Assembly (NCBI GenBank): GCA_017415105.1
Contig: JAFQJD010000033.1
Location: 1-59,459 of the forward strand
Direction of reading: 5' to 3'
DNA: 59,459 nt
Source: Clostridia bacterium
GTDB taxonomy: Bacteria; Bacillota; Clostridia; UBA1381
This document shows positions 1 to 7,892 of the stretch, in pieces. A program made the translations under genes and the position numbers. The notes beneath the pieces were generated by a model. That model saw only the letters and a list, made by a program, of their open reading frames with translations. It was not told where the DNA came from and made no database searches. How positions within the stretch are numbered: position 1 is the first letter of the stretch; each line of letters starts with the position of its first letter.

Positions 1-391
1 AACGGATTGCTGCCCAAGAAGCCATCTGCTTTTCAGGATATACAACCTGATCCGCACCGTTACGAAGCAGGAATTTTTCCTGTACATCACGCTCTGCTCT
101 TGAAACTATGAACTTTGCACCAAGTTCTTTAAGAAGTGATGTTGTCTCTAAAGAACTCTGAAAATCACCGCTGATTGCAACAAAGCAGATATCGAAATTT
201 CCTACACCGAGTGATAATAAAAATTCTTCATTTGTACTGTCTCCAATCTGTGCATTGGTGACATAGGGTAATACTTCATTGACAAGATCTTCTTTTTTAT
301 CTATCGCCATTACTTCATGGTTCAGTTCATTTAATTTTTTTGCAATATGTCTGCCAAAACGCCCAAGACCTATAAGTAATACTGATTTCAT
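1..391 (-). CDS. ktrA: Ktr/Trk potassium uptake regulatory subunit (TrkA/KtrA, RCK-N), 3' end cut by window
   Basis: About 130 N-terminal residues are visible; the gene runs off the left edge. The start MKSVLLIGLGRFGRHIAKK has the GxGxxG-type dinucleotide-binding turn of an RCK-N Rossmann domain (GLGRFG). An acidic residue at the end of the second strand (AIDKK) and the segment IGDSTNEEF are typical of TrkA/KtrA. In this family the cytosolic subunit binds NAD(H)/ATP and gates the KtrB membrane pore. The start is set by GGAGGAG at 398-404, which overlaps the stop codon of the upstream ktrB, so the two genes are translationally close and form one minus-strand operon. The C-terminal RCK-C (TrkA_C) domain is not seen because of the truncation. 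Confidence 0.9.
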   Translation of the reverse strand, partial: MKSVLLIGLGRFGRHIAKKLNELNHEVMAIDKKEDLVNEVLPYVTNAQIGDSTNEEFLLSLGVGNFDICFVAISGDFQSSLETTSLLKELGAKFIVSRAERDVQEKFLLRNGADQVVYPEKQMASWAAIR

Positions 392-404
392 ACTAAACTC
401 CTCC

Positions 405-1733
405 TTAACCTACAGTAATTCTTTCCTGTGGTTTTTTTGATATGTTATGTTGTTTATTAGATAATGCTGCAAATATAAGTGTAAGTCCGCCGACTCTTCC
501 AAAGAACATAAGCCCTATTAAAACAATTCTTGACACTGTGCCGAGAGCAGGTGTAATTCCAAGAGTAAGTCCTACTGTTCCTATTGCCGATGCTGATTCA
601 AACAAACACTCCATAAGCGGAAGGTTTTCAACACCGCTTATGATAATACCACCTGTAAGGAACAAGACCAGATACATCAAAAATATTGCCGCTGCATTTT
701 TAAGTGTTGCATCTGCAATTCTTCTGCCAAAGCACTCAACATCATCTTTCTTTCTGAATACTGATATTGCTGAAAATATAAGCACTGCTGTAGTTGTTGT
801 TTTCATACCACCTGCTGTTGAGCCTGGCGAACCACCAATCAGCATCAGTATAATTGTAATCACTTGCCCGATTTCGCTTATCTTTGTCAAATCCGCTGTA
901 TTAAATCCTGCTGTTCTCGGTGTTACCGACTGAAACAGGGAATTTAATATTCTTTCGTTTAGTGGCAATTCATTAAACTCTGTAAAGTAAAAATATATTG
1001 CAGGTGCGATTATCAAAAAAAGCGTGGCTGATAATACAACCTTTGTCTGCATACGATATTTCTTTATATGGTGTTTATTTGTCTTTATATCTTCCCATAC
1101 AAGAAAACCAATACCGCCTATGATAATGAGAAGCATTATAACTGCATTTATAAGGGGTTGTGCAGAATATGTTGTAAGGGATGAGAACGGAGCTTTTGTT
1201 CCCATTAGATCGAACCCTGCATTACAAAAAGCTGATACAGAATGAAATATACCGAGCCATATACCTTTCAAACCAAACTCTCTGCAAAATACTGTAGAGA
1301 GAAGAAATGCACCTATAAACTCAATTACAAAAGTTGTTTTTAATATAAAGCCTGTGAGTTTTACAATTCCTCCAACCTTCGGAGCTGATATTGCATCCTG
1401 CAGCGTACTTCTTTGCATAAATCCGATTTTTTTTCCTGCAAGCATTGCCATTGAAACAGATAGTGTTACAATTCCAAGACCTCCAACCTGAATGAGCAAT
1501 AGAATTATGAACTGTCCGAACATCGACCAATGTGTTGCAGTATCGTGTACAACAAGGCCCGTCACACACACCGCAGATGTTGAAGTAAATAACGCATCGG
1601 AAAACGGTGTCATATCTCCACTTGCCGATGAAATCGGGAGCATTAAGAGAAGTGCGCCTAAAATGATTGCTCCTGCAAAGCCGAATATTATTATCTGTGA
1701 AGAAGTAAAATGATTCTTAATTTTTACAATCAT
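405..1733 (-). CDS. ktrB: Ktr/Trk-type potassium transporter membrane subunit
   Basis: 442-residue polytopic membrane protein of the TrkH/KtrB superfamily. It carries pore-loop segments such as TSTSAVCVTGL, VSAFCNAGF, TPRTAGFNT and SASAIGTVGL, the four repeated selectivity-filter regions with a conserved Gly in each. It should move K+ (Na+-coupled in Ktr systems) together with the KtrA subunit encoded 13 bp downstream. I prefer the ATG at 1733 over the upstream 1748 codon because a TGGTGG site sits 8 bases before it and none precedes 1748. Length fits KtrB (about 440-450 residues). No clear upstream promoter was recognised. Confidence 0.92.
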   Translation of the reverse strand: MIVKIKNHFTSSQIIIFGFAGAIILGALLLMLPISSASGDMTPFSDALFTSTSAVCVTGLVVHDTATHWSMFGQFIILLLIQVGGLGIVTLSVSMAMLAGKKIGFMQRSTLQDAISAPKVGGIVKLTGFILKTTFVIEFIGAFLLSTVFCREFGLKGIWLGIFHSVSAFCNAGFDLMGTKAPFSSLTTYSAQPLINAVIMLLIIIGGIGFLVWEDIKTNKHHIKKYRMQTKVVLSATLFLIIAPAIYFYFTEFNELPLNERILNSLFQSVTPRTAGFNTADLTKISEIGQVITIILMLIGGSPGSTAGGMKTTTTAVLIFSAISVFRKKDDVECFGRRIADATLKNAAAIFLMYLVLFLTGGIIISGVENLPLMECLFESASAIGTVGLTLGITPALGTVSRIVLIGLMFFGRVGGLTLIFAALSNKQHNISKKPQERITVG

Positions 1734-1848
1734 AATCAAAACCACCATTCAAGTGTATCTTATTTTCTATTATTATTTTATCATAACGTTTTTTAAGATG
1801 GTATTAACGCTTCGGTGTCCGTATTAAGATTTCATTAAGAAAAAACAA

Positions 1849-1870
1849 AAAAGCCGCATTGCGGCTTTTT
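1849..1870 (-). terminator. Intrinsic terminator of tRNA-Thr
   Basis: Read on the minus strand, AAGCCGC-AAT-GCGGCTT forms a tight GC-rich hairpin flanked by A and T runs, directly after the tRNA CCA end. Confidence 0.85.
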
Positions 1871-1871
1871 C

Positions 1872-1947
1872 TGGAGCTGGTGAAGGGACTTGAACCCACG
1901 GCCTGCTCATTACGAATGAGCTGCTCTACCAACTGAGCTACACCAGC
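1872..1947 (-). tRNA. tRNA-Thr (anticodon CGU)
   Basis: 76-nt cloverleaf with encoded CCA. Acceptor GCTGGTG pairs with CACCAGC, the D-arm is GCTC...GAGC, the anticodon stem GCTCA/TGAGC encloses loop TTCGTAA giving anticodon CGT, and the T-loop is TTCAAGT. Discriminator base is T, usual for bacterial tRNA-Thr. The outer two pairs of the T-stem are weak (G-T and T-T). A rho-independent terminator follows. Confidence 0.95.
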
Positions 1948-1996
1948 GTAAAACGGAACAGCAAAGCTGTTCCGATTATTAACTATTGTGATATGG

Positions 1997-2440
1997 TTAT
2001 GAAAGGAGCTCTCTTGCGATTGCATTTATCTCCTTACCGTCTGCTCTGCCTTTTGTTTTTGGCATTACAGCCGCCATTATCTTTCCCATATCTTTGATTT
2101 CGGATGCACCCGTTTGCGTGATCGCATCCTTAACTATCTCAACAAGCTCGTCGTGTGTGAGCTGTTGAGGCAGATATTCCATCAAAAGTTCCATTTCTCT
2201 TTTAAGTTGAGCGATTAAGTCTTCACGCCCACTTTTTTCGTAATCCGGTAGCGAGTCTCTGCGTTGCTTTAACTGCTTTGCAATTACGTCTAAAACACCC
2301 TCGTCATCGAGAGTTATCTTTTTATCTTTTTCAACCTGCAAAACGCCTGCTTTTATGAGCTGAACAACATTCTTTCTGATTGTGTCCTTCTCGAGCATTG
2401 CAGTCTTCAGGTCGTCTTTAAGCTTATCTTTAATAGCCAT
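1997..2440 (-). CDS. yqeY: YqeY/GatB-YqeY domain protein
   Basis: 147 residues, all helical, matching the YqeY family: N-terminal MAIKDKLKDDLKTAML, the core motif RRDSLPDYEKSGREDL and a C-terminal segment with KGRADGKEIN. The family is homologous to the C-terminal tRNA-binding domain of GatB, but free-standing YqeY has no firmly established reaction. It lies 12 bp downstream of rpsU, the conserved Firmicutes arrangement, and shares the rpsU promoter. A GAGG site 6 bases upstream supports the start. Confidence 0.93.
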   Translation of the reverse strand: MAIKDKLKDDLKTAMLEKDTIRKNVVQLIKAGVLQVEKDKKITLDDEGVLDVIAKQLKQRRDSLPDYEKSGREDLIAQLKREMELLMEYLPQQLTHDELVEIVKDAITQTGASEIKDMGKIMAAVMPKTKGRADGKEINAIARELLS

Positions 2441-2452
2441 ACTAAGCCTCGA

Positions 2453-2626
2453 TTAATACTTTCTCTTTCTGGCAGCTTCTGACTTCTTCTTACGCTTAAC
2501 GCTCGGCTTTTCGTAGTGCTCACGCTTTCTTACTTCAGCCATAACACCTGACTTTGCACACTGACGCTTAAATCTTCTCAATGCACTGTCGAGTGATTCA
2601 TTCTCTTTAATTCTGATTTCAGACAT
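2453..2626 (-). CDS. rpsU: 30S ribosomal protein S21
   Basis: 57-residue, very basic protein beginning [20 protein letters not shown] and ending in an AARKRKY tail, which is S21 over its whole length. S21 sits on the 30S platform near the 16S 3' end and promotes initiation. The ribosome binding site GGGAGGAGG is unusually strong. The gene has its own promoter at 2714-2743 and an 88-base leader that contains a 9-bp hairpin. yqeY is cotranscribed downstream. Confidence 0.96.
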   Translation of the reverse strand: MSEIRIKENESLDSALRRFKRQCAKSGVMAEVRKREHYEKPSVKRKKKSEAARKRKY

Positions 2627-2683
2627 CCTTTATTCCCTCCTCCCGGCAAGTCAAATACTAAACGGACTTGATGGAAATAATCA

Positions 2684-2705
2684 GTCATACAAGGACTTGT
2701 ACGAC
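2684..2705 (-). promoter_or_regulatory. Leader hairpin in the rpsU 5' UTR
   Basis: On the minus strand the leader can form a 9-bp stem (GTCGTACAA / TTGTATGAC) with a GTCC tetraloop just downstream of the -10 box. It has no T-tract, so it is not a terminator; a role in rpsU autoregulation or mRNA stability is conjecture. Confidence 0.4.
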
Positions 2706-2713
2706 CAAAATTT

Positions 2714-2743
2714 ATTATACAACAAATAATAGCAATTTGTCAA
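2714..2743 (-). promoter_or_regulatory. Sigma-A promoter of rpsU-yqeY
   Basis: Minus-strand TTGACA (2738-2743), 18-bp spacer, TATAAT (2714-2719). Confidence 0.8.
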
Positions 2744-2770
2744 GTATTTCTTTAATTTTTTTGCGAAAAT

Positions 2771-4513
2771 TTATTTCATCGACAAAATAGCACCACGAAT
2801 ACCCGAAGATGCAACCACAACCGGATAGTTTATGAACACAACATCGTCAATTTCCATTCTGTCACAAAAGCTTTTAAGGTTAAACGAAGCATAGTTTCCA
2901 CCAAAGCCGTTAAAGCGTCTCGGATCAACAATACATACCTTTTTATAGTTGTGCAATGCCCATGTTGCAAAAGCATTTCCAAACGATTCTTTGATTATAA
3001 CAACAGATTCGTCGCTTGGTGCATCAGTATAAAAAACTGTCACAGGTGCATCGCCGCCAATGAAACACGAATATGCATTATTGGCAGAGTTTACCGCTTT
3101 TACAGTATATTGCGGACGACTCACTGCACAGTCTGCAAAAACAGTTCCCACAGTTGCGAATTTGGGCATAAAACGCTCCAGAAGCTCGGGACTGCCTTTC
3201 ATAATATTACCTGCTGTTGTACCACGGGCAAAACTCGCAAATGAGCCTACGTGGTTGTATGACGGAATGTTTGTAAATGTGGATAATTCATCAACAGAAC
3301 CGCCTTTGAGCTCTATAAATTCCTTATAGGCGTAATACGCACCTCTTTGCGTCCAGTGGTGGTCTGTTCCAAAATATATTTTCTCGTTGGCGTGTTCTTT
3401 TAATGTATCATATACATTGACAGGGATAACTCTGTCGCTTAGATTTTCGTAGACTGTGCGGATACCTTTTAACTGATTAGGATACATACTAAGTGGTGCA
3501 TAAAACTCAGCAGAAGTAGGAACAAGAATATTATATACGTCAATATCACTGTCCAGAGTTTCGGCAACAGCACTTATAACACCGGCATATTTCATAGCTT
3601 CCGCATCTGAGAATGAAACAAGCTCCATTCCGAATCCGTCAACAACAGTAACACCGCCGCCACGCACTACACTCCTGCCACCTAAACGGTATGCGTCGGT
3701 GCGTGTGGTATTTTGTAGTGTATCACGACCTTTGTACTCCCTTAGATTGCCATATGCCACAACATCAAATCCGGTTACAGCACGGAACATTTCGTTGCTT
3801 ATGTACATTATATTTGAAATATACACAGGGGTATATTCAAATGTATATTCTTTTCCTGCAACAACCTTGCCTTCGGTTGTATAGACATAGGAATAAACAC
3901 CGTCTTTGTAGCATATTACAACATTCTTTTCACTGTCCCAGCCAAGTGAGTAACCACAGGCAATAAATGCACTGTCAAGCGGAATATGAGTTTTTGAAAG
4001 ATAGCTGTACGGCTTTGCTTGAAATTCCGTTTCATCACCGTTTATAAAAGCCTTTTTACTTTCGGGAATAACAGTGATTACCCCGTATTCCTTCAAGTCT
4101 GCTTTTTTGTTCAAGGTTAAACCCGTTATCATTTCAATCGCTTCTTCGTTTATGTAAAAACGGTTATCCTTGATTATAGACGGTGCGTCAAGCCATAAAA
4201 ACTCACCGCTACATTCCACTTCGTTTCTGTCTGCATAGAGATAGTATGTTTTACCGTTATATATACAGATTTCTGCATTTCTTTCAATATCCCAGCCAAG
4301 ATTTCCGCCAAGTGCCGGCATTACATCCTCTATAGGAACATACATATACTCCTTATCCGTTTTATATAAAAACGGCAGTGATTTCAAGGGCATTTCGCCC
4401 CTTTCTGTCACTGCCTTGTTTTCATATATTTCTATTGTTGTTTCTGCATTCGTAAAGCATGGAAACAATAGTATGAGAACTAACGGCAGGAGCAAAGAAA
4501 AAATTTTTTTCAT
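2771..4513 (-). CDS. Exported DHHW/AlgX-like protein with copper-amine-oxidase-like N-terminal repeats
   Basis: 580 residues. MKKIFSLLLPLVLILLFPC is a signal peptide or N-terminal anchor. Residues about 30-260 hold two copies of the copper amine oxidase N-terminal-like fold (each with an LGWD motif), common in extracellular Firmicutes proteins. The C-terminal half carries GTDHHWTQRGAYYAYKEF near residue 385, the signature of the DHHW family, related to AlgX/AlgJ-type SGNH proteins that act on O-acetyl groups of surface polysaccharides. Start chosen at 4513 because AAAAGGATG lies at good spacing; an ATG three codons earlier has its SD directly abutting. It sits 18 bp after obg as the last gene of the operon. 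Substrate unknown. Confidence 0.8.
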   Translation of the reverse strand: MKKIFSLLLPLVLILLFPCFTNAETTIEIYENKAVTERGEMPLKSLPFLYKTDKEYMYVPIEDVMPALGGNLGWDIERNAEICIYNGKTYYLYADRNEVECSGEFLWLDAPSIIKDNRFYINEEAIEMITGLTLNKKADLKEYGVITVIPESKKAFINGDETEFQAKPYSYLSKTHIPLDSAFIACGYSLGWDSEKNVVICYKDGVYSYVYTTEGKVVAGKEYTFEYTPVYISNIMYISNEMFRAVTGFDVVAYGNLREYKGRDTLQNTTRTDAYRLGGRSVVRGGGVTVVDGFGMELVSFSDAEAMKYAGVISAVAETLDSDIDVYNILVPTSAEFYAPLSMYPNQLKGIRTVYENLSDRVIPVNVYDTLKEHANEKIYFGTDHHWTQRGAYYAYKEFIELKGGSVDELSTFTNIPSYNHVGSFASFARGTTAGNIMKGSPELLERFMPKFATVGTVFADCAVSRPQYTVKAVNSANNAYSCFIGGDAPVTVFYTDAPSDESVVIIKESFGNAFATWALHNYKKVCIVDPRRFNGFGGNYASFNLKSFCDRMEIDDVVFINYPVVVASSGIRGAILSMK

Positions 4514-4531
4514 AATACTCATCCTTTTATC

Positions 4532-5812
4532 TTAATAAACGAACTCAAATTCGATATCGCCTATCTGTACCATTTGTCCTTCTTCAATACCCATATTTAT
4601 AAGGTCCTCGATAACACCACGGTTTATGAGTGCACGTTGGAAATAACCAAGACTTTCGTTATCATCGAAGGTTACACTGTTTCCTACCGCTTCAATCCAG
4701 GAACCGGTAATGATAAATGTATCGCCCTCACGTGTTATCTCATAACCCTTGCCGGATTTGTCAACAAAGCGTTCTGCATCAAGGTCTACCTGCGGCTCGA
4801 ATGTTATTATCGGCGGTAACTTTTTCAGTTCCTCATATGTGTATTTCATAAGCTCGTCCACACCCTTGCCTGTTGCGGCGGAAATAGAAAACACCTTGTG
4901 TCCACGTTTTTCCATTTCAGCGACAAATGTATTATACACATCCTCGTCCTGTATTATATCAGTTTTGTTGGCTACTATAATCTGCGGTCTTTCCTCAAGT
5001 GCCATATCATAAGCTGAAAGCTCTTCGTTTATTATCTCGAAATCCTCTATCGGGTTGCGTCCCTCAATAGATGATACATCAACCACATGCAAAAGTACAC
5101 GTGTACGCTCGATATGCCTCAAAAACTCGTGTCCAAGACCTATGCCTTCCGATGCCCCCTCGATTATACCGGGAATATCTGCCATAACAAAGCTTCTTCT
5201 GTCACCCAAATCAACAACTCCAAGATTGGGCTCAAGTGTTGTAAAATGATAGTTGGCTATTTTGGGTTCAGCTTTGGTAGTCATCGAAAGCAATGTAGAT
5301 TTTCCGACATTCGGGAAACCTACCAGTCCGACATCTGCTAACAGCTTCAGTTCAAGTATGACCTCACGTTCCTCGCCCGGCTGACCGTTTTTTGCAAAGT
5401 TCGGGGCTTGTCTTACTGCTGTTGCAAAGTGAGAGTTACCCCAGCCACCGTTACCACCCTGTGCAACGACAACGTCTTTTCCGGGGTCTGATAAATCGGC
5501 AATAATCAGGTTCGATTCTGCATCTCTTACAAGCGTGCCTTGCGGTACACTTATAATAATATCATCACCGCTTCTTCCCTTTTTTCGACGCCCTGCACCG
5601 TCCATACCGGTTTTTGCAACATACTTACGTTTATATTTAAAGTCCATAAGTGTTGTCATACCTGTATCCACGCGGAAAATGACGTTACCGCCGTTACCAC
5701 CGTCACCACCGTCAGGTCCGCCTGCGGGAACATATTTCTCGCGTCGCCACGAAATTGCACCGTTACCGCCGTTACCGGCTTTAATAAATATTTTTGCTTT
5801 ATCGGTGAACAT
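4532..5812 (-). CDS. obg: GTPase Obg/CgtA
   Basis: 426 residues. The N-terminal glycine-rich Obg fold (GGNGGNGAISWRREK and several GGNGG turns) is followed by the G domain with GFPNVGKS (G1), DIPGIIEGA (G3) and NKTD (G4), and by a C-terminal OCT domain. Obg acts in late 50S assembly and in the stringent response. Start fixed at MFTDKAKIF by a GGAGGG site; the open frame extends 12 codons further upstream without support. It lies downstream of rplU and rpmA in the widespread L21-L27-Obg order, with an intrinsic terminator in between that probably lowers its expression relative to the ribosomal proteins. Confidence 0.97.
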   Translation of the reverse strand: MFTDKAKIFIKAGNGGNGAISWRREKYVPAGGPDGGDGGNGGNVIFRVDTGMTTLMDFKYKRKYVAKTGMDGAGRRKKGRSGDDIIISVPQGTLVRDAESNLIIADLSDPGKDVVVAQGGNGGWGNSHFATAVRQAPNFAKNGQPGEEREVILELKLLADVGLVGFPNVGKSTLLSMTTKAEPKIANYHFTTLEPNLGVVDLGDRRSFVMADIPGIIEGASEGIGLGHEFLRHIERTRVLLHVVDVSSIEGRNPIEDFEIINEELSAYDMALEERPQIIVANKTDIIQDEDVYNTFVAEMEKRGHKVFSISAATGKGVDELMKYTYEELKKLPPIITFEPQVDLDAERFVDKSGKGYEITREGDTFIITGSWIEAVGNSVTFDDNESLGYFQRALINRGVIEDLINMGIEEGQMVQIGDIEFEFVY

Positions 5813-5839
5813 ATACCTGCCCTCCTTTTTTTTGACAAA

Positions 5840-5868
5840 AAATCCCAAAACGATTTGTTTTGGGATTT
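5840..5868 (-). terminator. Terminator-like hairpin between rpmA and obg
   Basis: Minus-strand AAATCCCAAAAC / GTTTTGGGATTT (12 bp, 5-nt loop) followed by TTT, directly after the rpmA stop. It probably attenuates read-through into obg. Confidence 0.7.
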
Positions 5869-5881
5869 GTTTTTTCAGAAA

Positions 5882-6136
5882 TTAGTCAGCATATACGCTG
5901 CACTGCTTCTTGTCTCTGCCAAGTCTTTCGAACTTAACTTTACCGTCGATAAGAGCGAACAATGTATCATCTTTACCTTTACCCACATTGTTACCCGGAT
6001 GAATCTTTGTTCCTCTCTGTCTTACGAGGATGTTGCCGGCAAGAACAAACTGACCGTCTGCTCTCTTAACGCCGAGTCTTTTCGATTCACTGTCACGACC
6101 GTTTTTGGTACTTCCCACACCTTTTTTATGTGCCAT
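5882..6136 (-). CDS. rpmA: 50S ribosomal protein L27
   Basis: 84 residues starting [19 protein letters not shown], followed by the conserved core [21 protein letters not shown]27 reaches into the peptidyl-transferase centre with its N-terminus. Unlike most Firmicutes L27 proteins it has no cleavable extension of the LQFFA|SKKG type, and the gene for the processing protease Prp that normally sits between rplU and rpmA is missing here (only 49 bp separate the two). It therefore resembles the proteobacterial form. Confidence 0.97.
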   Translation of the reverse strand: MAHKKGVGSTKNGRDSESKRLGVKRADGQFVLAGNILVRQRGTKIHPGNNVGKGKDDTLFALIDGKVKFERLGRDKKQCSVYAD

Positions 6137-6185
6137 GTGTTACACCTCCGTGAAAATCAAAATCGTAAATTTACTCTGAACAAGC

Positions 6186-6497
6186 TTAAGCATTAACTGC
6201 TGTGATCTCAACCTTTGTATAAGGCTGTCTGTGACCCTTCTTTTTACGCTCGTTCTTCTTTCTCTTCATCTTGAAAACAACGACCTTTTTACCTTTGCCG
6301 TTCTTAAGAGCCTTTGCTGTTACTGTAGCACCCTCAACAACCGGAGTACCTACCTTAACTGCATCACCCTCACCTGCCATAAGCACCTTATCAAAAGTAA
6401 TCTCTGCGCCTTCCTCAACGTTGAGCTTCTCAACGAAGATTACGTCACCCTCTGATACTTTGTACTGCTTACCGCCTGTTTCGATAACTGCGTACAT
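6186..6497 (-). CDS. rplU: 50S ribosomal protein L21
   Basis: 103 residues beginning [19 protein letters not shown], with the basic segment [20 protein letters not shown] that contacts 23S rRNA; L21 over its full length. First gene of rplU-rpmA-obg. It is preceded by AAGAGGAGG and a roughly 90-base leader from a near-consensus promoter. In Firmicutes this leader often carries the L21 autoregulatory element; I did not verify that fold here. Confidence 0.97.
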   Translation of the reverse strand: MYAVIETGGKQYKVSEGDVIFVEKLNVEEGAEITFDKVLMAGEGDAVKVGTPVVEGATVTAKALKNGKGKKVVVFKMKRKKNERKKKGHRQPYTKVEITAVNA

Positions 6498-6588
6498 ATT
6501 GTTACACCTCCTCTTATTATTAATGAGGACACGCTAATTACGGTATGCTTGCACATTTAAAAAACCGTTTCTATGCGGTCACCACATA

Positions 6589-6617
6589 ATTGTAGCATAT
6601 TTGCCTGTAATTGTCAA
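6589..6617 (-). promoter_or_regulatory. Sigma-A promoter of rplU-rpmA-obg
   Basis: Minus-strand TTGACA (6612-6617), 17-bp spacer, TACAAT (6589-6594): near-perfect consensus with a full-length UTR downstream. Confidence 0.85.
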
Positions 6618-6635
6618 GACTTTTTTTATATTTAT

Positions 6636-7622
6636 TTATAACAATTCTTTGCGTAACTCTGCCCCGCTTTTTGGTGAAAGGTATGCAGGCGGAATATCAA
6701 ATACGGTTTTCGCACCTTTTGCACCTTCATTATAAAGACGTACAGCCGCTCTTGCATATGCAAGAATTACCGCTGTAGTAAACTCGGGATTCGAGTCAAG
6801 CTTTAAGCTGTACTCAATAATATGCGAATTTTCACCGTTCATTCCGGTCTTTCCGCTTCTTATTACAAAACCGCCGTGCGGAATACCGCTATGGTCACGT
6901 TTTAATTCTTCCTCTGTAATAAAATGAACTGTTGTATCGTAGTCTGCAAAATAGTTCGGCATTGTCTTGATGTCGTTTTCTATCTGTGCAAGGTCTGCAC
7001 CGTCTTCTGCTACAACATAGCATACACGTGTGTGCTTTTCGCGTGTAGTAAGCTCCGGATTTTCACCGTTTCTTACTGCCTCAAGTGCTACATCTACAGG
7101 AACTGTGTACTGTCTTGCATCCTTGACACCTTTTACCCTGCGTATTGCATCTGAGTGTCCCTGGCTGACGCCTTTACCCCAAAATGTATAATCCTTACCG
7201 TCTACAAGTATTGCATTGCCGTAAAGGCGGTTCAGAGAAAACATACCCGGATCCCAGCCGACCGAAATTATACCAACCTTACCGGATTGGCGTGCTGATG
7301 CATCTACCTTCTCAAAATGCTCCGGTATAGTTGCGTGTGTGTCGTAACTGTCAACTACATTAAAATACTTTGCATAATACGGTGTCTGCTCCGGAAGGTC
7401 AGTCGCAGAACCGCCGCAAAGCACTAAAACGTCAATTTCATCTTTATGTGCTATTGCATCGTCTGCATGATATACCGGAACATTCGGTGTCTGTATTTTT
7501 ACCGTTTCCGGATTACGGCGTGTGAACACCGCCGCAAGAGTTGTGTCGCTGTTCTGTGCAATGGCACATTCTATACCACGGCCCAAGTTTCCATAACCCA
7601 TTATACCTATTCTTATTGTCAT
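6636..7622 (-). CDS. ddh: meso-diaminopimelate D-dehydrogenase
   Basis: 328 residues. The N-terminal Rossmann motif GIMGYGNLGRGIE is followed by DAP-dehydrogenase hallmarks: LCGGSATDLPEQ, VDSYDTHATIPEHF, GWDPGMFSLNR and WGKGVSQGHSDAIRR. The enzyme reductively aminates L-2-amino-6-oxopimelate to meso-DAP with NADPH and ammonia, a one-step route to lysine and peptidoglycan DAP. The gene is monocistronic, AAAGGAG precedes the ATG, and its promoter is overlapped by a perfect palindrome (7704-7717), so it looks regulated. It is divergent from purL. Confidence 0.96.
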   Translation of the reverse strand: MTIRIGIMGYGNLGRGIECAIAQNSDTTLAAVFTRRNPETVKIQTPNVPVYHADDAIAHKDEIDVLVLCGGSATDLPEQTPYYAKYFNVVDSYDTHATIPEHFEKVDASARQSGKVGIISVGWDPGMFSLNRLYGNAILVDGKDYTFWGKGVSQGHSDAIRRVKGVKDARQYTVPVDVALEAVRNGENPELTTREKHTRVCYVVAEDGADLAQIENDIKTMPNYFADYDTTVHFITEEELKRDHSGIPHGGFVIRSGKTGMNGENSHIIEYSLKLDSNPEFTTAVILAYARAAVRLYNEGAKGAKTVFDIPPAYLSPKSGAELRKELL

Positions 7623-7698
7623 TTTACAACAACTCCTTTAATAAGATTTAATCTATCTTTTCCTTTGTTTGATGGTGTTACACATCCAAACCAATAAA

Positions 7699-7727
7699 AT
7701 TATAACACAGCTGTGTTTTCAATGCAA
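7699..7727 (-). promoter_or_regulatory. ddh promoter with an internal palindromic operator
   Basis: Minus-strand TTGCAT (7722-7727), 17-bp spacer, TATAAT (7699-7704). The spacer contains the perfect 14-bp palindrome AACACAGCTGTGTT (7704-7717), a likely repressor site; the regulator is unknown. Confidence 0.65.
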
Positions 7728-7767
7728 GAATATTTTAAAATTTTGATAAAAATGTAGCATAGACCTA

Positions 7768-7796
7768 TTGAAAATCGTGTCAAAATATGTTATTAT
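7768..7796 (+). promoter_or_regulatory. Sigma-A promoter of purL
   Basis: TTGAAA (7768-7773), 17-bp spacer, TATTAT (7791-7796). A TGCCAC/GTGGCA stem (7817-7835) lies in the 5' UTR. No purine or PurR-type element was recognised. Confidence 0.75.
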
Positions 7797-7892
7797 ATAT
7801 GTATATGTGCAAATAATGCCACCACTTATGTGGCAATCAAATATTTATACATCTGTGATAAATATGCAAAAGGATGAAAGGAGCTATTAAAA

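Noticed and set aside
5540-6196. A 218-codon plus-strand frame across obg, rpmA and rplU
   Set aside because: It runs antisense through three certain genes and has no coding character or binding site.
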